A DNA stretch of 62,000 bases from Diphasiastrum complanatum (Eukaryota > Streptophyta > Lycopodiopsida > Lycopodiales > Lycopodiaceae). Every line of letters starts with the position of its first letter. The stretch's first letter is position 1. Shown here in pieces: positions 11,171-22,826 of the stretch. The position numbers were made by a program, and so were the translations under genes. Location: contig CM055111.1 of assembly GCA_029204225.1 (NCBI GenBank), forward strand, positions 20,033,003 to 20,095,002. The letters are read 5' to 3'. Under the pieces are notes generated by a model. That model worked only from the letters and a program-made list of their open reading frames with translations. It made no database searches and was not told the origin of the DNA.

Positions 11171-12054
11171 TGAAGAAACAAAATGTTTCTGTTACCAAAG
11201 CTCTACTAGCTCTTGACTCCCAATTTGACGAAAAGATATGAAAACGAAATGTTCGCGAACAACACGAACAACACGAGAGGGTCAAACGACATGAAAGAAA
11301 AATGTTTGCGACACAATAGAAGAAGGTCAAAAGACGTGAAACGACACAAAACTTTTCACGACACAAAACCCTTCGCGCTCCAAAGGACCAGGAAGGTCAA
11401 ACAAGTACCATAAAGTACTACTCCATGATATGATATGGTGACGTTAGTTGAAGAGTGTTAGGACGTGTCTAATCCACCGCTCTCGTAATCTATGATTAGT
11501 TATAGATTGTTTAGTCTATCTAGTCAAAAATTTTACTCTAAATATATGCAATTGCTAGATGCATCAAATATACATAGACACAGATAAACAAAATATAGGA
11601 CAGAAAAGTCCGCTAGTGAGCGAGACAATTTTGTAAGCAGGATCCGCGGAGATCCAAGAAGTCTGCTAGTAAGCAAGACACTATTCGTGGGAGAACACTT
11701 TTCTGTCACGCCAATGCACTGTGTGGGTCTATCACACAGTGTTTGAAACCAAGAGGATCAATAGACAATGTTGTATCAACTATGCACATATCATTCTGAA
11801 TTTTGTCTGATCTTGATTCAATTACTGTTTGCTATTGTTCATGTATCTCATTCACTTGTTTTATCTATTCCACACACTAGTTCAATCTTGTTGAATGCTG
11901 AATTAATTTATAACATAGGTCAACAATGTCTGTCTACATTCTGGTGAATTGTAGGAATGATATAGCAAGCAATGACCAACAACCATCCGAATTGATTTCA
12001 TTCACGATTGTTTCATTTCATGTTTTGTTTTTGATTCACGATTTTTTCGCTCTC
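11171..12054 (+). repeat. 5' LTR of nested copia
   Basis: Starts TGAAGAAACAAAATG and runs 884 bp to the base before the PBS. The terminal CA expected from the 3' LTR (TTCA) is mutated to TCTC. It contains the repeated phrase CCGCTAGTGAGCGAGAC and, further on, CTGCTAGTAAGCAAGAC. Confidence 0.85.
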
Positions 12055-12066
12055 TGGTATCAGAGC
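12055..12066 (+). other. Primer binding site of nested copia
   Basis: TGGTATCAGAGC immediately follows the LTR and matches the initiator-Met tRNA primer site common to plant copia elements. Confidence 0.85.
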
Positions 12067-12162
12067 CTGTCATAGTCTGACATAGCCACAAAGCTATCAG
12101 ATCCATGAGGCAAAGCATTCATGACAAAGAACCATTAACAAGTGAGAACATAGTTCACATCA

Positions 12163-13020
12163 ATGGCTTCAATAAGCAGTATACAATCAAAGATCTGCAC
12201 AATCCTTAACTCATCAAGATCTAACTTCCTAGCATGGAAAGTCAAGACCTCTCTTATACTAAAGGGAGAAGGATTATTTTCCTAGGTGGATGGAACCGAG
12301 GAGATGCCTACAATTACAGGCAAAGATGTACGTGAATGGAGAGAGAAGAACGACAAGGCAGTAGCCATGTTGTCATCATCCATTGAGGATAGCCTGACTC
12401 TTGACCTCGCTACACTCTTTAATGCAAGAGAGACGTGAGATACTTTACTCACAAAATTTCAGACAAAATCACACAATCAGTTCACGTTTCTTGAAGATCA
12501 GCTGACAAACCTACAATGGGATGGCAAAGACCTCACCTCCTTTATCAAAAAGATGAAGGATCTAATCCTTTCATTACGCAATTCTGTAGCAAAGAATATA
12601 GTATCAGCAGAGAAACAACTCACCTATCTATTAAGAGCTTTACCAAGATCCTTCCAGACAACCCGAACGCTGCTAGCAAAGGATCTAGCTATGACACTCT
12701 AAAAGACAATGATCGAGATCCAAGAAGAAGTTGAAGATCGTGAGCATCTTGATCACAAGGATGCTTCTGACCAAGCTCTCTACAACAACAAGGAGAAGAC
12801 GAAGAAGTAGTTCAAGCCTAAGAGGGAGTCAGACTGAAAGCATGATCGAGACCAGCAAGCAGAAGGAGCCAACAGAGGCAAATGGAAAAACAAAGAGAAG
12901 TCGAAATAGCAGAATGGCGACAAGAAGACATGCGTGAGATGCAAATGCGAAGGACATACTATCGATTCGTGTTGGCTAAATCCGAAAATCGAGTGTATCG
13001 TGTTATTCTTGTGATTCATG
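12163..13020 (+). pseudogene. Copia gag of nested element
   Basis: From an ATG 97 bp after the PBS the frame reads as a copia gag: NFLAWKVKTSL near the N-terminus, REWREKNDKAVA, LTFLEDQL, TYLLRALPRSFQTT, and a CCHC knuckle CVRCKCEGHTIDSCW near the end. At least five in-frame stops (for example TAG near 12283, TGA near 12436) make it non-functional. The copy at 38041-38735 is co-linear and shares the first stop. Confidence 0.85.
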
Positions 13021-13035
13021 GTTCTAGATGCTTTC

Positions 13036-13513
13036 ATATAGTGATGCTAGTTGGGCATCTCTCAAGGACAACTACAAAAGTTTCTCAGGAGGAGGTACCA
13101 TCATAGTAGGAGTAGCAATTCTCTAGTTCATCAAAAAGTAGACCATCGTGGCTCAATCATTTGGCGAAGTAGAATACGTAACAACAACAAAGATGGAAAA
13201 TGAAATCACTTGGCTCAAATAGTTCTTTGACGAACTAGGTGAAACGAGAAATGAACCTCTGATTTTGCAGATGGAAAATACATCTGCAATACACCTGACA
13301 AATGATCTCGTGTTTCACTCAAGAAAGAAACACATTGCAATCAAGTACCACTTGATAAGGGATCTGATCGAAAAGAAGAAGCTGCAGACTACTTTCATTG
13401 GAACGAAGAAGGCGGTTGTTGACATCTTTACAAAGGCATTATACAAAGGTATGTTCGAGAAACATAGGAGAAGTCTTGGAGTAATCAAGCTATCACGCTT
13501 TGAGAAGAGCTGA
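13036..13513 (+). pseudogene. Copia RNase H C-terminal fragment
   Basis: This reads YSDASWA (RNase H first Asp), EVEYVTTT, FHSRKKHIAIKYH and VDIFTKAL, the standard order of a copia RNase H tail, with stops near 13124 and 13223. It is joined directly to gag, so about 3 kb of protease-integrase-RT was lost. The reading frame ends at 13513, just inside the 3' LTR. Confidence 0.85.
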
Positions 13514-14404
13514 AGAAACAAAATGTTTCTGCTACCAAAGCTCTACTAGCTCTTGACTCCAAATCTGACAAAAAGACATGAAAAAAAAATGTTCGCAAAC
13601 AACATGAACAATAGGAGAAGGTCAAACGACGCAAAAGAAAAATGTTTGCGACACAAGAGGAGAAGGTCAAATGACACAAAATGACACGAAACTCTTTGTG
13701 ACACGAAACCTTTGCGTTCCAAAGGACCAAGAAGATCAAACAAACACCATGAAGTACTAATCTCTGACATGATATGGTGACATCAACAGAAGAGCGTTAG
13801 GACATGCCTAATCCACCGCTCTTGTAATCTAAGATTAGTTATAGATTGTTTAATCTATCTAGTCAAAAATGTTACTTTGAATATATGCAATTGCTAGATG
13901 CATCAAATATATACAAACACAGATAGACAAAATATAGAACATAAAAGCTCGCTAGTGAGCGAGACAATTTTGTAAGCAAGATCCACGAAGATCCAAGAAG
14001 TCCGCTAGTAAGCGAGACACTGTTCGTGGGAGAACATCGCTTCTGTCATGCCACTGCACTGTGTGGGTCTGTCACACAGTGCTTGAAACCAAGAGGATCA
14101 GTAGACAATGTTGTAGTTGTTATGCACATATCATTCTGAATTTTGTCTGATCGATTGAATATTGTCTGCTATTGTTCGTGTATCTCATTCACTTGTTTTA
14201 TCTATTCCACACATTGGTTCAATCTTGTTGAATGCTGAATTAATTTAGAACGTAGGTCAACAGTGTCTGTCTACATTCTGGAGGATTTTAGGAATGATAT
14301 AGTAGGCAGTGACTAGCAATCATATCCGAACTCCATCCGACTTGATTTCATTCCCGATTGTTTTGCTTCGCGTTTCATTTTTGCTTCGCGATTTTTTCGC
14401 TTCA
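13511..14404 (+). repeat. 3' LTR of nested copia
   Basis: 894 bp, from TGAAGAAACAAAATG to TTCA, followed by the GATGA duplication. It is visibly diverged from the 5' LTR by many substitutions and small indels, so the insertion is old. Confidence 0.9.
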
Positions 14405-15300
14405 GATGAAGATACTACTCTGACCACATGCACTAGAGTCGAAAATCTTTTGCGTGCTCTTTAATTCAGTTGCATTAGCTAGCATCTCTCATGAGAATGT
14501 AAACGATAGTGCTATTCTGTGGCACAGTCGATTTGGACACGTAAATACAAGATCATTTTCTTATATGCATTGTAATAATTTAGTTGATGGATTGTATTTC
14601 TCTTTTTCATTGTATAGGAAATCTTTCTTTTGTGAATCATGCATCTATGGCAAACACTCTAGAAGCAAGTTTCCCAAATGACATTCCATCAAAACAAAGC
14701 ATGTATTGGATCTTGTACATAGCGATCTTTGTGGTCCAATGCCAACTCCGTCCTTAGGAGATGCAATCTATTTTATCACTTTCATATTTGATTATTCTAG
14801 ATGGTCTACAGTCATGTTAATTAAGCACAAATCTGAAACATTTGAAAGCTTCAAGAGATTCAAAGTCATGGCTGAGACACAAACATCTACAAAAGTGAAA
14901 GCACTCCGAACTAATGGTGGCGGCAGATACCTCTCTAACGAGATGTCTGACTACATGGATGAACATGGTATTAGAAGATAGTTCACCACTTCCTATTTAC
15001 CTCAATAGGACAAAATTGCAGAAAGGAAGAATCGAACTCTTCTCAACTCAGCTAGATCCATCCTACATCAAGCGCACCTACTTGCAAAGTTTTGGAAAAA
15101 GCTATTGCCATAGGCTATTACTTACAGAATAGATCCAACACCAAAGTTGTCAACAACAAAGCTCCTTATGAAGTTTGGCATGGACACAAGCCTAGTATCA
15201 GCCATTTAAAAATCTTTGGTTGTGTATGTTTTGTTCACATGCCTAAACAGCTTAGGAAGAAGCTGGATCATAGGACAAATAATGATTGCCAAGTGAAGAT
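14405..15300 (+). pseudogene. Copia integrase, continuation of the split element
   Basis: Reading resumes after the nested insertion: ILWHSRFGHVNTRS and FCESCIYGKHSRS (integrase zinc domain), LVHSDLCGPMPT (first catalytic Asp), and RTNGGGRYLS where the usual second Asp (DNGGE) is Asn. It ends with NKAPYEVWHGHKP and LKIFGCVCF near 15230. Frameshifts occur near 14985 and 15100. After about 15300 the copia similarity stops. Confidence 0.85.
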
Positions 15301-15550
15301 CTTCAAGAATCCTGTCACATGCAAACCAAAAGGACACCTATGGAGCATGAACCACCCAACCAATATGGAGAGGCTAGTCAATACCCTAACCAATCCACCT
15401 CCAAGCCATAGTGAAGAACACAAGAGAGGAGAGGAGAAGCTGGCTCAAGAATCACAATTCACAATAGGAGGATGGGCGATTTCCAATGGACTTATTCTCC
15501 TCAAGAGATAGAATATTCTTCCTAGGGATCCTATGCAACCTAAATTGAGC
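15301..15550. other. Unassigned stretch between copia and gypsy
   Basis: The plus-strand frame continues to 15511 with Pro/Ser/Glu-rich sequence of no recognisable family. It may be the junction of two transposon remnants. Confidence 0.4.
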
Positions 15551-15762
15551 TATTGACCTTGTATTCTTGCATTAAAGTAGTCTTCACCATGCATGTGCTA
15601 CTATGTCCAATTATAGGTCCGATCCCTCATATGACTATTAATTACTTAATACGACCACGTCCAAAATGACGTAGCATAACTAATAGCCACATACAACTGG
15701 AGTGACCGGCTATTCACGTCAGGAATTATTCTGATTCCCTTGTACAGGACATGGACGTAACA
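15551..15762 (-). mobile_element. Partial 3' LTR of gypsy element
   Basis: On the minus strand a purine-rich tract (GGTTCAAGGGAGGGAGAA) is followed by TGTTACGTCCATG at 15762, the expected polypurine tract and LTR start. The far LTR end and any matching 5' LTR were not found, so the lower boundary is approximate. Confidence 0.5.
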
Positions 15763-15799
15763 TTCTCCCTCCCTTGAACCACTTCTATCTCTAGAAGTG

Positions 15800-16080
15800 A
15801 AACCTAGAAAAATTCTTCTTTATGCTTTTGACCCACTCCCATGAATCATCATCCTCAGTTTGTCCCTTCTACCTGATCAGGCAATCAGAGATAGAACGAT
15901 TTCTCAATTGTTTATCTCTGGTTCAGATTACTTTTTCAAGTTCCAAAGGAACACTAAGCGCTAAGTCTTTCAAATGGATAAGATCTTCCTCTGAACCACC
16001 TATGTCACCTTCATGTAAACTTAATTCAAGATGGCTTACATGAAACACATGGTGAGCTGTAGACTTGTTCTGAAGATATA
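15800..16080 (-). pseudogene. Gypsy chromodomain-like C-terminus
   Basis: Minus-strand reading gives VFHVSHLELSLHEGD, a region resembling the integrase GPY/F end, then RDKQLRNRSISDCLI and KGQTEDDDSWEW, which matches the chromodomain pattern of plant chromoviruses (aromatic residue, WKG, ED.SWE). The WKG Trp position reads as a stop in this copy, and another stop precedes RDKQL. Confidence 0.6.
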
Positions 16081-16082
16081 GT

Positions 16083-16990
16083 TCATAAGCTAAAGAACCA
16101 ATTTTTTTTTATAATCCGAAACCGTCCACAATATCTCGTAGACAGTTTATAATGCTTCCTCATACGCATAGTCTTAGGATCCTTAGGTATTCTAAGATAT
16201 ACCCATTCATTAAAATCTCTGGGAGACTTCTTAAGATTGGCGTAGTGCTTAGCTCTATCTTGAGCACTCCGGATACAATCATGGGCCACTTGCAATATTT
16301 CATGCATATCATGCAAGAAATCCACAACTTTCTGAATCTTAACAGACTTTGTCTTCACATTTACCGAAGGTCTGGATTGAAAACCGTACATCAGCATAAA
16401 CAGGCTATAACCTATAGCAGAATATTTCCTTCTATTATAAGCAAACTCAATCAAAGGAACATAATCTTTCCACTAAGATTGCTTGTGAGACACATATGTT
16501 CTCAACATATCCTCATAGTCTGATTAGTTCTCTCAGTCTGGCCATCTGATTCAGGATGACCAAAAAAACTAAAACTAAGCGAGGATTCAAGCTTATGAAA
16601 CATAGCTGACCAAAAGTGACTTGTAAATTTAGGATCTCTATCACTAACTATATCTCTTGGCAATTCTTGAAGCCTAAATAATCTTTCCACAAATATCTGG
16701 GCTAAACTTGAAGCCTTAGCAGTTGACTTGACTAGTATAAAAGTAGCTAACTTTGTCAACCTATCTACCACAACTCAAATAGAATTATTTTGATGTTGGG
16801 TCCTTGGAAGTCCAACCACAAAATCCATATATATATTTTCCCATCGTTTCTGAGGGACATCTAGGGGATGTAACAACCCTCCAGTCTTTTAAGTGTTTAG
16901 CTTTGGCTAATTGACAAGGTCTACATTTAACCACAGAAGACTCGACAAATGGCTTAAGTTTCGGCCAATAAAACTCTCTTCTTCATAAAA
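16083..16990 (-). pseudogene. Gypsy integrase
   Basis: Upstream part (about 16990-16780) retains CRPCQLAK of the HHCC zinc site. The core reads VVDRLTKLATFI (first Asp), SDRDPKFTSHFW (second Asp) and HPESDGQTERTN (catalytic Glu), with the C-terminal part FAYNRRKYSAIGYS and ANLKKSPRDFNEWVYL following. Frame changes occur near 16500 and 16780, so it is inactive. Confidence 0.9.
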
Positions 16991-17346
16991 AATTTTGTTC
17001 TTTAACTCGTCATCCATTGGTACACAAATTTTTCCATTCTGAAATAGTGAACCACCTCAGATAGAGAACAGTTCCGCTATTTTCTTATATTTCCTAGGAA
17101 CCTGAGACCCTTGTGAGTATATCTCTATTCCATTCTCATTTTTGCCTATCTCCACCATCTTCCAGATGGGACCAAAATGAGAATCTAATTCACACTTTCT
17201 TCTCAACGAAAGATACAGATTAGTGAAAATCTGGGTGAATGAAAGTTCATTTAGTTTACCAATTCGACTAAGTGCATCCGCAACTTGGTTAGAGCTGCCC
17301 TTGACAATCGGATCTCATGATCAAATTCCTATATAAGCTCAGCCCA

Positions 17347-17997
17347 TCAAGATTTATGATCCCTCATATCACTCTGATTACGAAAGTACTTCAAAGTCTT
17401 CGGCATTGGCCACTCAAGCATTGTCTTGACCTTACTCTCATCAATCTCCAACCCAGTACAGGTGATCTTATGACCGAGGTACAACAACTCATGCTTAAAG
17501 AATTCACATTTAGATTCCTTAGCATAAACTTTCTCTCGTCTGAGAATATCTAAGAGAGTCTTGAGATTACTCAAATGCTTCGTAAGTGTCCTATTGTAGA
17601 TGAGAATATCATCCAAGAATATAGCCACAAACTTCCCTAGATATGGATGAAAACGATCGTTCATCATCTGTTGGAACGTAGCTGGTGCATTCGTCAACCC
17701 AAAAGGAAGCATGAAAAATTCATAATGACCGAATCTCGTCCAAAAATCAGTCTTTTGCACGTCATCCAGATGAATCCTAATTTGATGATAACCGATTCTA
17801 AGATCCATCTTTGTGAAGTATTTTGCTCCACCTAATCGATCTACCAGATCATCCATATGAGGCAAAGGATATTTATTTTTAATAGTTACCTTATTCGACC
17901 CCTTGTAGTCCACACAGAACCTGAAGCCTCCATCTTTCTTCGATTTAAGAAGAATAGGAGCACTCCAAGGTGACTTACTTGGCTGAATATGACCCAT
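17347..17997 (-). pseudogene. Gypsy reverse transcriptase
   Basis: A 216-codon open frame covering most RT blocks: SPWSAPILLKSKKDGGFRFC, YPLPHMDDLVDRLGGA, FTKMDLRIGYHQI, LPFGLTNAPATFQ, and the catalytic box FLDDILIY (FLDD in place of the more usual YLDD). It ends at a stop after EWPMPKTLKYFRN, where sequence jumps to the end of RNase H. It is the best preserved part of this element. Confidence 0.92.
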
Positions 17998-18300
17998 CTT
18001 TAGATAATTTTCAATTTTCTTAGTAATCTCTATCTCTTCTTTCTGAGAAAACCTGTAAGGTTTTCTACTACTTGTAAGGTTGTCTACTACCTAGAATTAC
18101 CAAACAATGTAACTATTTCTTTACCCTCCTGAAAGGAGAGAATATGCTTTCCAAAATTTATCTCAGAATGCTTATTAAATAACCACTTGTATCCTAGAAT
18201 TATGTCCGTACTAAAACATGAAAATCAATTAACTCTCTATAATCTTGGATCCAAATTGGGAGCCTTGGAACTTTAGCACCTCACGTTTCCAACTCTACAC

Positions 18301-18606
18301 CTAAAGCCAGATATACTCGATATCTATGGTTACTGACTTCAATTTTGAGGCCGAGTTTCTGCACAAGGCTAGAGTTAATAAATTATGAGTAGATCCACTG
18401 TCCACTAAAATACTAACTTCATGTCCATTTACAATGCCTTTCAATTGAAATAAATCATTTGGCAAGAATGAGGTAGTACTAAGAGAACAATCGCACTCAC
18501 AATTAACTATATTGATTTCTAGCTTAAGATTTTTTTTGACAATAGAACTTTGATCCATCATAAGAATGATCTTCATCCTAAGTGTAGACCTTCTTTCAAT
18601 GATCAT
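18301..18606 (-). pseudogene. Gypsy aspartic protease
   Basis: The frame contains LKGIVNGHEVSILVDSGSTHNLL, the retropepsin active-site motif (DSGST) with its flanking hydrophobic residues, at about residues 55-77 of the 101-codon piece. Upstream sequence is too decayed to identify gag. Confidence 0.8.
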
Positions 18607-19080
18607 GTAATGCTAAAAATAAAAACAACCATAATTGATATAGAGAATAGTGTCCACTTGGGATACTTCACTATTTCTTACATCAATTTTACATGTACAA
18701 ATGTGACTAGAACATGAAGAATCAAATAGAATGTAAGTGAGATGATTCCACCATGCTTCCAACTCTGAACTCTCTGAAAAAATATAGCAAACAAAAAATA
18801 AATGTGAGTGATCAAGTTTTTCTTGCATGTCTCCTCCTCCTTTGTCCTTTGTTGCCTTGTATTCGCCATGATACTCCATGAATGAGCCTCCATCCTCATC
18901 TTGCCTCAAGATACCATCATACCTTGATGACTTTGAACATGAATGAGTGACATAATGAACCATTAATAGCTTCATTTCCATCAGCAAAATCAACTAAGAA
19001 TGTTAGTACAAATCCATCATCAAAACAATGCTCACCAATGTAGCTAGTTTTACCATATCTCCACAATTTGCACACATCCA
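18607..19080 (-). other. Unassigned chimeric coding-like stretch
   Basis: Minus-strand frames continue from the copia gag at about 19080 through a non-gag sequence (KTSYIGEHCFDDGF, then LRQDEDGGSFMEYHG) to about 18613. I recognise neither piece. It could be a captured fragment or decayed transposon sequence; no second copy occurs in the window. Confidence 0.35.
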
Positions 19081-19585
19081 TAGCAATACTTTGAACAATG
19101 TTACCATGAGCATCCAACAAGCCATTAAGAATCACTTGAATAAGCTCTCCTTCCTTAATGCTTTCATCTATGCAAGCTAACTCATCATTCAATGCTGTCA
19201 TTCTCAAAACAAAAGTACTTGGACTTTCTTCATTCTTTTGCAAACAAGAAAAGATTTGCCTTCTTAGAGTCAATACTCTAGAAGTAGACTTGGATTTATA
19301 AAGCTTCTTCAATGAATTCCAAGCTTCCAAAGATGATGTGCACTTACCAACTTCCTTGAGAAGTTCATTGGTAACATTCATCTTTATCACGTGTAGAGCC
19401 TTCTTGGCTCTCTTGTCATACCTCAATTGATCTTGTTGTGTTGCTGGTCTCTCCTCCAAGCCTACAACAATATCCAAAACATCATTCATCTCAAGAAGTG
19501 ACTCCATCCTCACTTTCCACAATGAATAGTTACTTGAGGTAAGCCTATCATTGGCTTCCAACATGACTCCAATTGAGGTTGCCAT
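19081..19585 (-). pseudogene. Copia gag N-terminal fragment
   Basis: Starts at the gag ATG (19585) and is co-linear with the gag at 59543: GVMLEANDRLTSSNYSLWKV, KALHVIKMNVTNELLKEVGK, RVLTLRRQIFSC and LIQVILNGLLDAH. It departs from the family after IVQSIAM near 19080. The 5' leader upstream matches 59375-59542, confirming the start. Confidence 0.9.
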
Positions 19586-20157
19586 GTAGCAATGAACTGA
19601 TCTTCTCTTTCAACCCGCTTCAATGCACAAAGCACTCCTTTGAACAACAACAAATGCTTTCAAAAGAAATCACCAATATTTGAAACTATCTCACAAATTC
19701 TCTTCTAGCACTTATCCAAGCAAATCAACACATAGAATCATGGAATCTTGATCAACCTATGATCTATCCTCAATCTAATGACTTTTGCCACTTCCTAAGA
19801 TTGAAACACACTCAAATGAAGTCCAGCAACCTCACTATCTAGAGATCCAATCAAAATTAGGGTTTTGACAAAATCACAAAAAATTGACTATTCCAAATCT
19901 ACATGCAAATGCTGAAGATTTGATACGCAATCTATAAGCCACCACTTAGGCTGAACCATTGATCCAAAAATCAGCCAAATCTAGTATGTGAATTCAAAAA
20001 TCAGAATTGAACAAGTACATTGACCTATTTAGTGTTTTGATCTACAAAAACAAAAAAATTGATTTTGGTGTAGAATCCTCTCTAGCATGCTCTAGACTTG
20101 ATATCTTCACCAAATCACTGATAGATCTGATTTCCTCCTTCATAACCTGAAACACAA

Positions 20158-20169
20158 GCTCTGATAGCA
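20158..20169 (-). other. Copia primer binding site
   Basis: The minus strand reads TGCTATCAGAGC directly after the LTR end, one base different from the standard TGGTATCAGAGC site. Confidence 0.75.
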
Positions 20170-20819
20170 TGTGACAGATTTCAGATCCTTAAGATCCAAT
20201 CTACTTGAATGATCTTTGGTTAGAAAGAGAAATACACTACCAATCTCACCAATGTAGAAAAATCAGCATCTACACACAATTTGATATGCAAACACTAATA
20301 GAACTTGATCAAACTTGAATGAAACAATTATGTACTATTTTTGTCCGTACAAAACAAGCAAGCTACTGTATTTCACACGTGTGGATCCAAAAATAGCAAA
20401 TATAGATCATTCTACACATATAATTGCAAGCAATCATCAAGATAGTGCACCAATGGATAGTAGAACCCAAGAGAACCATGTATAAGCATGAAATGAGATA
20501 GAGAAGAGAGAAGATGACTCTCTCCATGAGTTACATCCTTTTATAACAGGTCCAAACCCTATTTGGCTACTTGGCTTTCCCACCAAAATGCTAATCCTAC
20601 CAATTTTGGGTCTAGATTCAATGTACCCAACTTATTCAAATTGAATCTACTCAAACTCGCATTCTACCTTTCCCACACTTTCAAAAAGTGTTTATTCAAA
20701 TGAAATGTAGACTAATGAACTTTGAAAAGTCAACCTCTAAGTCTAAAACAAGTTTTGGCCTCAATATGCCAAATATGAAAATATTGCAAAATGTGATGAA
20801 ACTAGTTGAATCTTTCACA
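20170..20819 (-). mobile_element. 5' LTR of truncated copia
   Basis: 650 bp on the minus strand, TGTGAAAGATTC to CTGTCACA, followed by the PBS. A TATA-containing U3 (near 20540) is shared with the LTR fragments at 1540 and 56720, but its R-U5 half is different. It inserted into the first copy of the 1.19-kb tandem repeat, which begins at 20821. The 3' LTR is missing. Confidence 0.85.
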
Positions 20820-21287
20820 ATTTGCAGTTGCCCATATAAATTGTTGAAGCATCAACCTCAAATAGTGAAAATACATTCCAAAGTTGAACCAAGGATTTGA
20901 TGTTTCGATTATTCCAAATAACCATTGATGAACAATCATTGTTGACATTATTGAATGAAAGATTCACTGAGTTAGTATCGATTAAGCAACGCGAACTTCT
21001 CCAAAGAAACTGATATAGATTGATGGCATATTTTAAAATCAGCTTCCTATAGAGTATTGGTTGACTGAGAGAATATTCCCAATAATTATTCACATCCATA
21101 CATGCTAAATATGCACGTGAATTACATATTGGCTTTTGAGCTCTAGAGAATTCCTAGGAATAGGGTTCTCCAACTGAAGTTATGAGGCATTGAACAATAA
21201 TCCAAGGTATTGATACAAGTTAGATTATATGGAATAATGAAATCTCTTCATTGTGGACAATATCCTTGTTGAATACCTCATACTCCA

Positions 21288-21506
21288 TTAGATTGTTGTC
21301 AAAAATAAAAATATTCTCAAAGGCTCCCAAATCAAATTGAATTGGTTCGCAGATCGCGGATCCTTTAAATAGCCACTCAATTCCAAGCCATGGAATATCG
21401 GTTCCATATAGTCCTCATTTTGAATTTTTAGTGAATGCCTTGATCGACTTTCTTTGAGCATAACAATCTTCTCATTTTGATGACCCATAGTTGCTTGATC
21501 ATTCAC
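21288..21506 (-). pseudogene. Repeat-encoded 72-codon segment, copy 1
   Basis: Encodes a conserved tail segment (NDQATMGHQNEKIVMLKESR, MEPIFHGLELSGYLKD, NQFNLIWEPL). It is in a different frame from the acidic segment upstream. Just beyond the stop, another frame reads IFIFDNNLMEYEVFNKD before terminating. The pattern suggests one coding region broken by small indels. Copies lie at 22481-22699 and 23675-23893. Confidence 0.4.
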
Positions 21507-21633
21507 CAGATTAATGCATCATGTAGGGCAAGTTCCGGACTTTGATGGTTGAAGTTAAACTCAAAAGGATGTTCAATTATCTTCACATCCTGATATAAAT
21601 CTCGACTTTCATCTGAATCCTGATTTTTACCAT

Positions 21634-22161
21634 CTACTGTTGCAACTTGGTCCGAATCTTGAATTGGAATTCTTTGACTGCAACTATATCTAGCCCTGGG
21701 ACTTGACTTTCATTGTCGCTTTGCTCATCTGAATCATTGTCCTTGCTTCGCTCATCCGCTTCGTTGTTGTCACTTTGCTCATTAGACTCATTGCTAAGAT
21801 CATCTTCATCTTCATAAGTTTCTTCCCTTTCATTCCCATGTTCGTAAATAAATGCTCCAAATGAAGTAGTCGGCATGAATATTGACACATGTCTCTGGGC
21901 ATACTCTTGACCAAAATATATTTCTTCAAATTTGGTCAATACCTCATTCATAGGTGGTTGTAGATATTCGACCTGATTGATCTCTAAAATGGACTCTCGT
22001 TTTGAAATATAAAATTTGCAGTTGCCCATATAAATCGTTGAAGCATCAATCCCAAGTAGTGAAAATACATTCCAAAGTTGAACCAAGGATTTGATGTTTC
22101 GATTGTTCCAAATAACCATTGATGAACAATCATTGTTGACATTATTGAATGAAAGATTCAC
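21634..22161 (-). pseudogene. Fusion ORF in tandem unit 1/2
   Basis: A 175-codon frame. Its N-terminal half (SSMVIWNNRNIKSLVQLWN, YISKRESILEINQVEYL) comes from sequence at the end of each repeat unit; its C-terminal half is the acidic NEREETYEDEDD...SDNESQ segment of the upstream gene. The repeat junction lies between these halves. It lacks the first ~44 codons present in the next copy because of a stop. No domain is recognised. Confidence 0.5.
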
Positions 22162-22480
22162 TGAGCTAGTATCGATTGAGTAATGCGAACTTCTCCAAAG
22201 AAACTGATATAGATTGATGACATATTTTAAAATCAGCTCCTATAGAGTATTGGTTGACTGAGAGAATATTCCCAATAAATATTCACATCCATACATGCTA
22301 AATATGCACGTGAATTACATATTGGCTTTTGAGTTCTAGAGAATCTCTAGGAATAGGGTTCTCCAACTGAAGTTATGAGGCATTGAACAATAATCCAAGG
22401 TATTGATACAAGTTAGATTATATGGAATAATGAAATCTCTTCATTGTGGACAATATCCTTGTTGAATACCTCATACTCCA

Positions 22481-22699
22481 TTAGATTGTTGTCAAAAATA
22501 AAAATATTCTCAAAGGCTCCCAAATCAAATTGAATTGGTTCGCAGATCGCGGATCCTTTAAATAGCCACTCAATTCCAAGCCATGGAATATCGGTTCCAT
22601 ATAGTCCTCATTTTGAAATTTTGGTAAATGCCTTGATCGACTTTCTTTGAGCATAACAATCTTCTCATTTTGATGACCCATAGTTGCTTGATCATTCAC
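22481..22699 (-). pseudogene. Repeat-encoded 72-codon segment, copy 2
   Basis: Nearly identical to the copy at 21288-21506, offset by exactly one repeat unit (1193 bp). Its few residue differences, such as SRHLPKF for SRHSLKI, show that the copies have begun to drift. Confidence 0.4.
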
Positions 22700-22826
22700 C
22701 AGATTAATGCATCATGTAGGTCAAGTTCCGAACTTTGATGGTTGAAGTTAAACTCAAAAGGATGTTCAATTATCTTCACATCCTGATATAAATCTCGACT
22801 TTCATCTGAATCCTGATTTTTACCAT

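Larger units (their letters stand above)
11171..14404 (+). mobile_element. Internally deleted copia element nested in older copia
   Basis: Two direct LTRs (11171-12054 and 13511-14404), a PBS, a decayed gag and a short RNase H tail, flanked by GATGA duplications. Protease, integrase and RT are absent, so it must have moved, if it moved in this form, with proteins supplied by another element. Related LTR and gag copies occur at 37009-38735, and an LTR scrap sits at the equivalent site in the right arm (40795-40909). It interrupts a copia protease/integrase region whose reading resumes at 14405. Confidence 0.9.
15763..18606 (-). mobile_element. Decayed Ty3/gypsy chromovirus
   Basis: Minus-strand order protease (18606-18301), RT (17997-17347), remnant RNase H (near 17330-17230), integrase (about 16990-16083) and chromodomain-like tail (about 16080-15800). 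The order RT-RH-IN with integrase downstream of RT defines Ty3/gypsy rather than copia. RT thumb and most of RNase H are deleted near 17345. No gag and no 5' LTR are visible. It abuts a copia gag fragment near 18610-19080. Confidence 0.85.

Noticed and set aside
20815-21099. Independent gene starting MDVNNYWEY
   Set aside because: It is the first, LTR-truncated copy of the tandem-repeat segment, not a separate gene.
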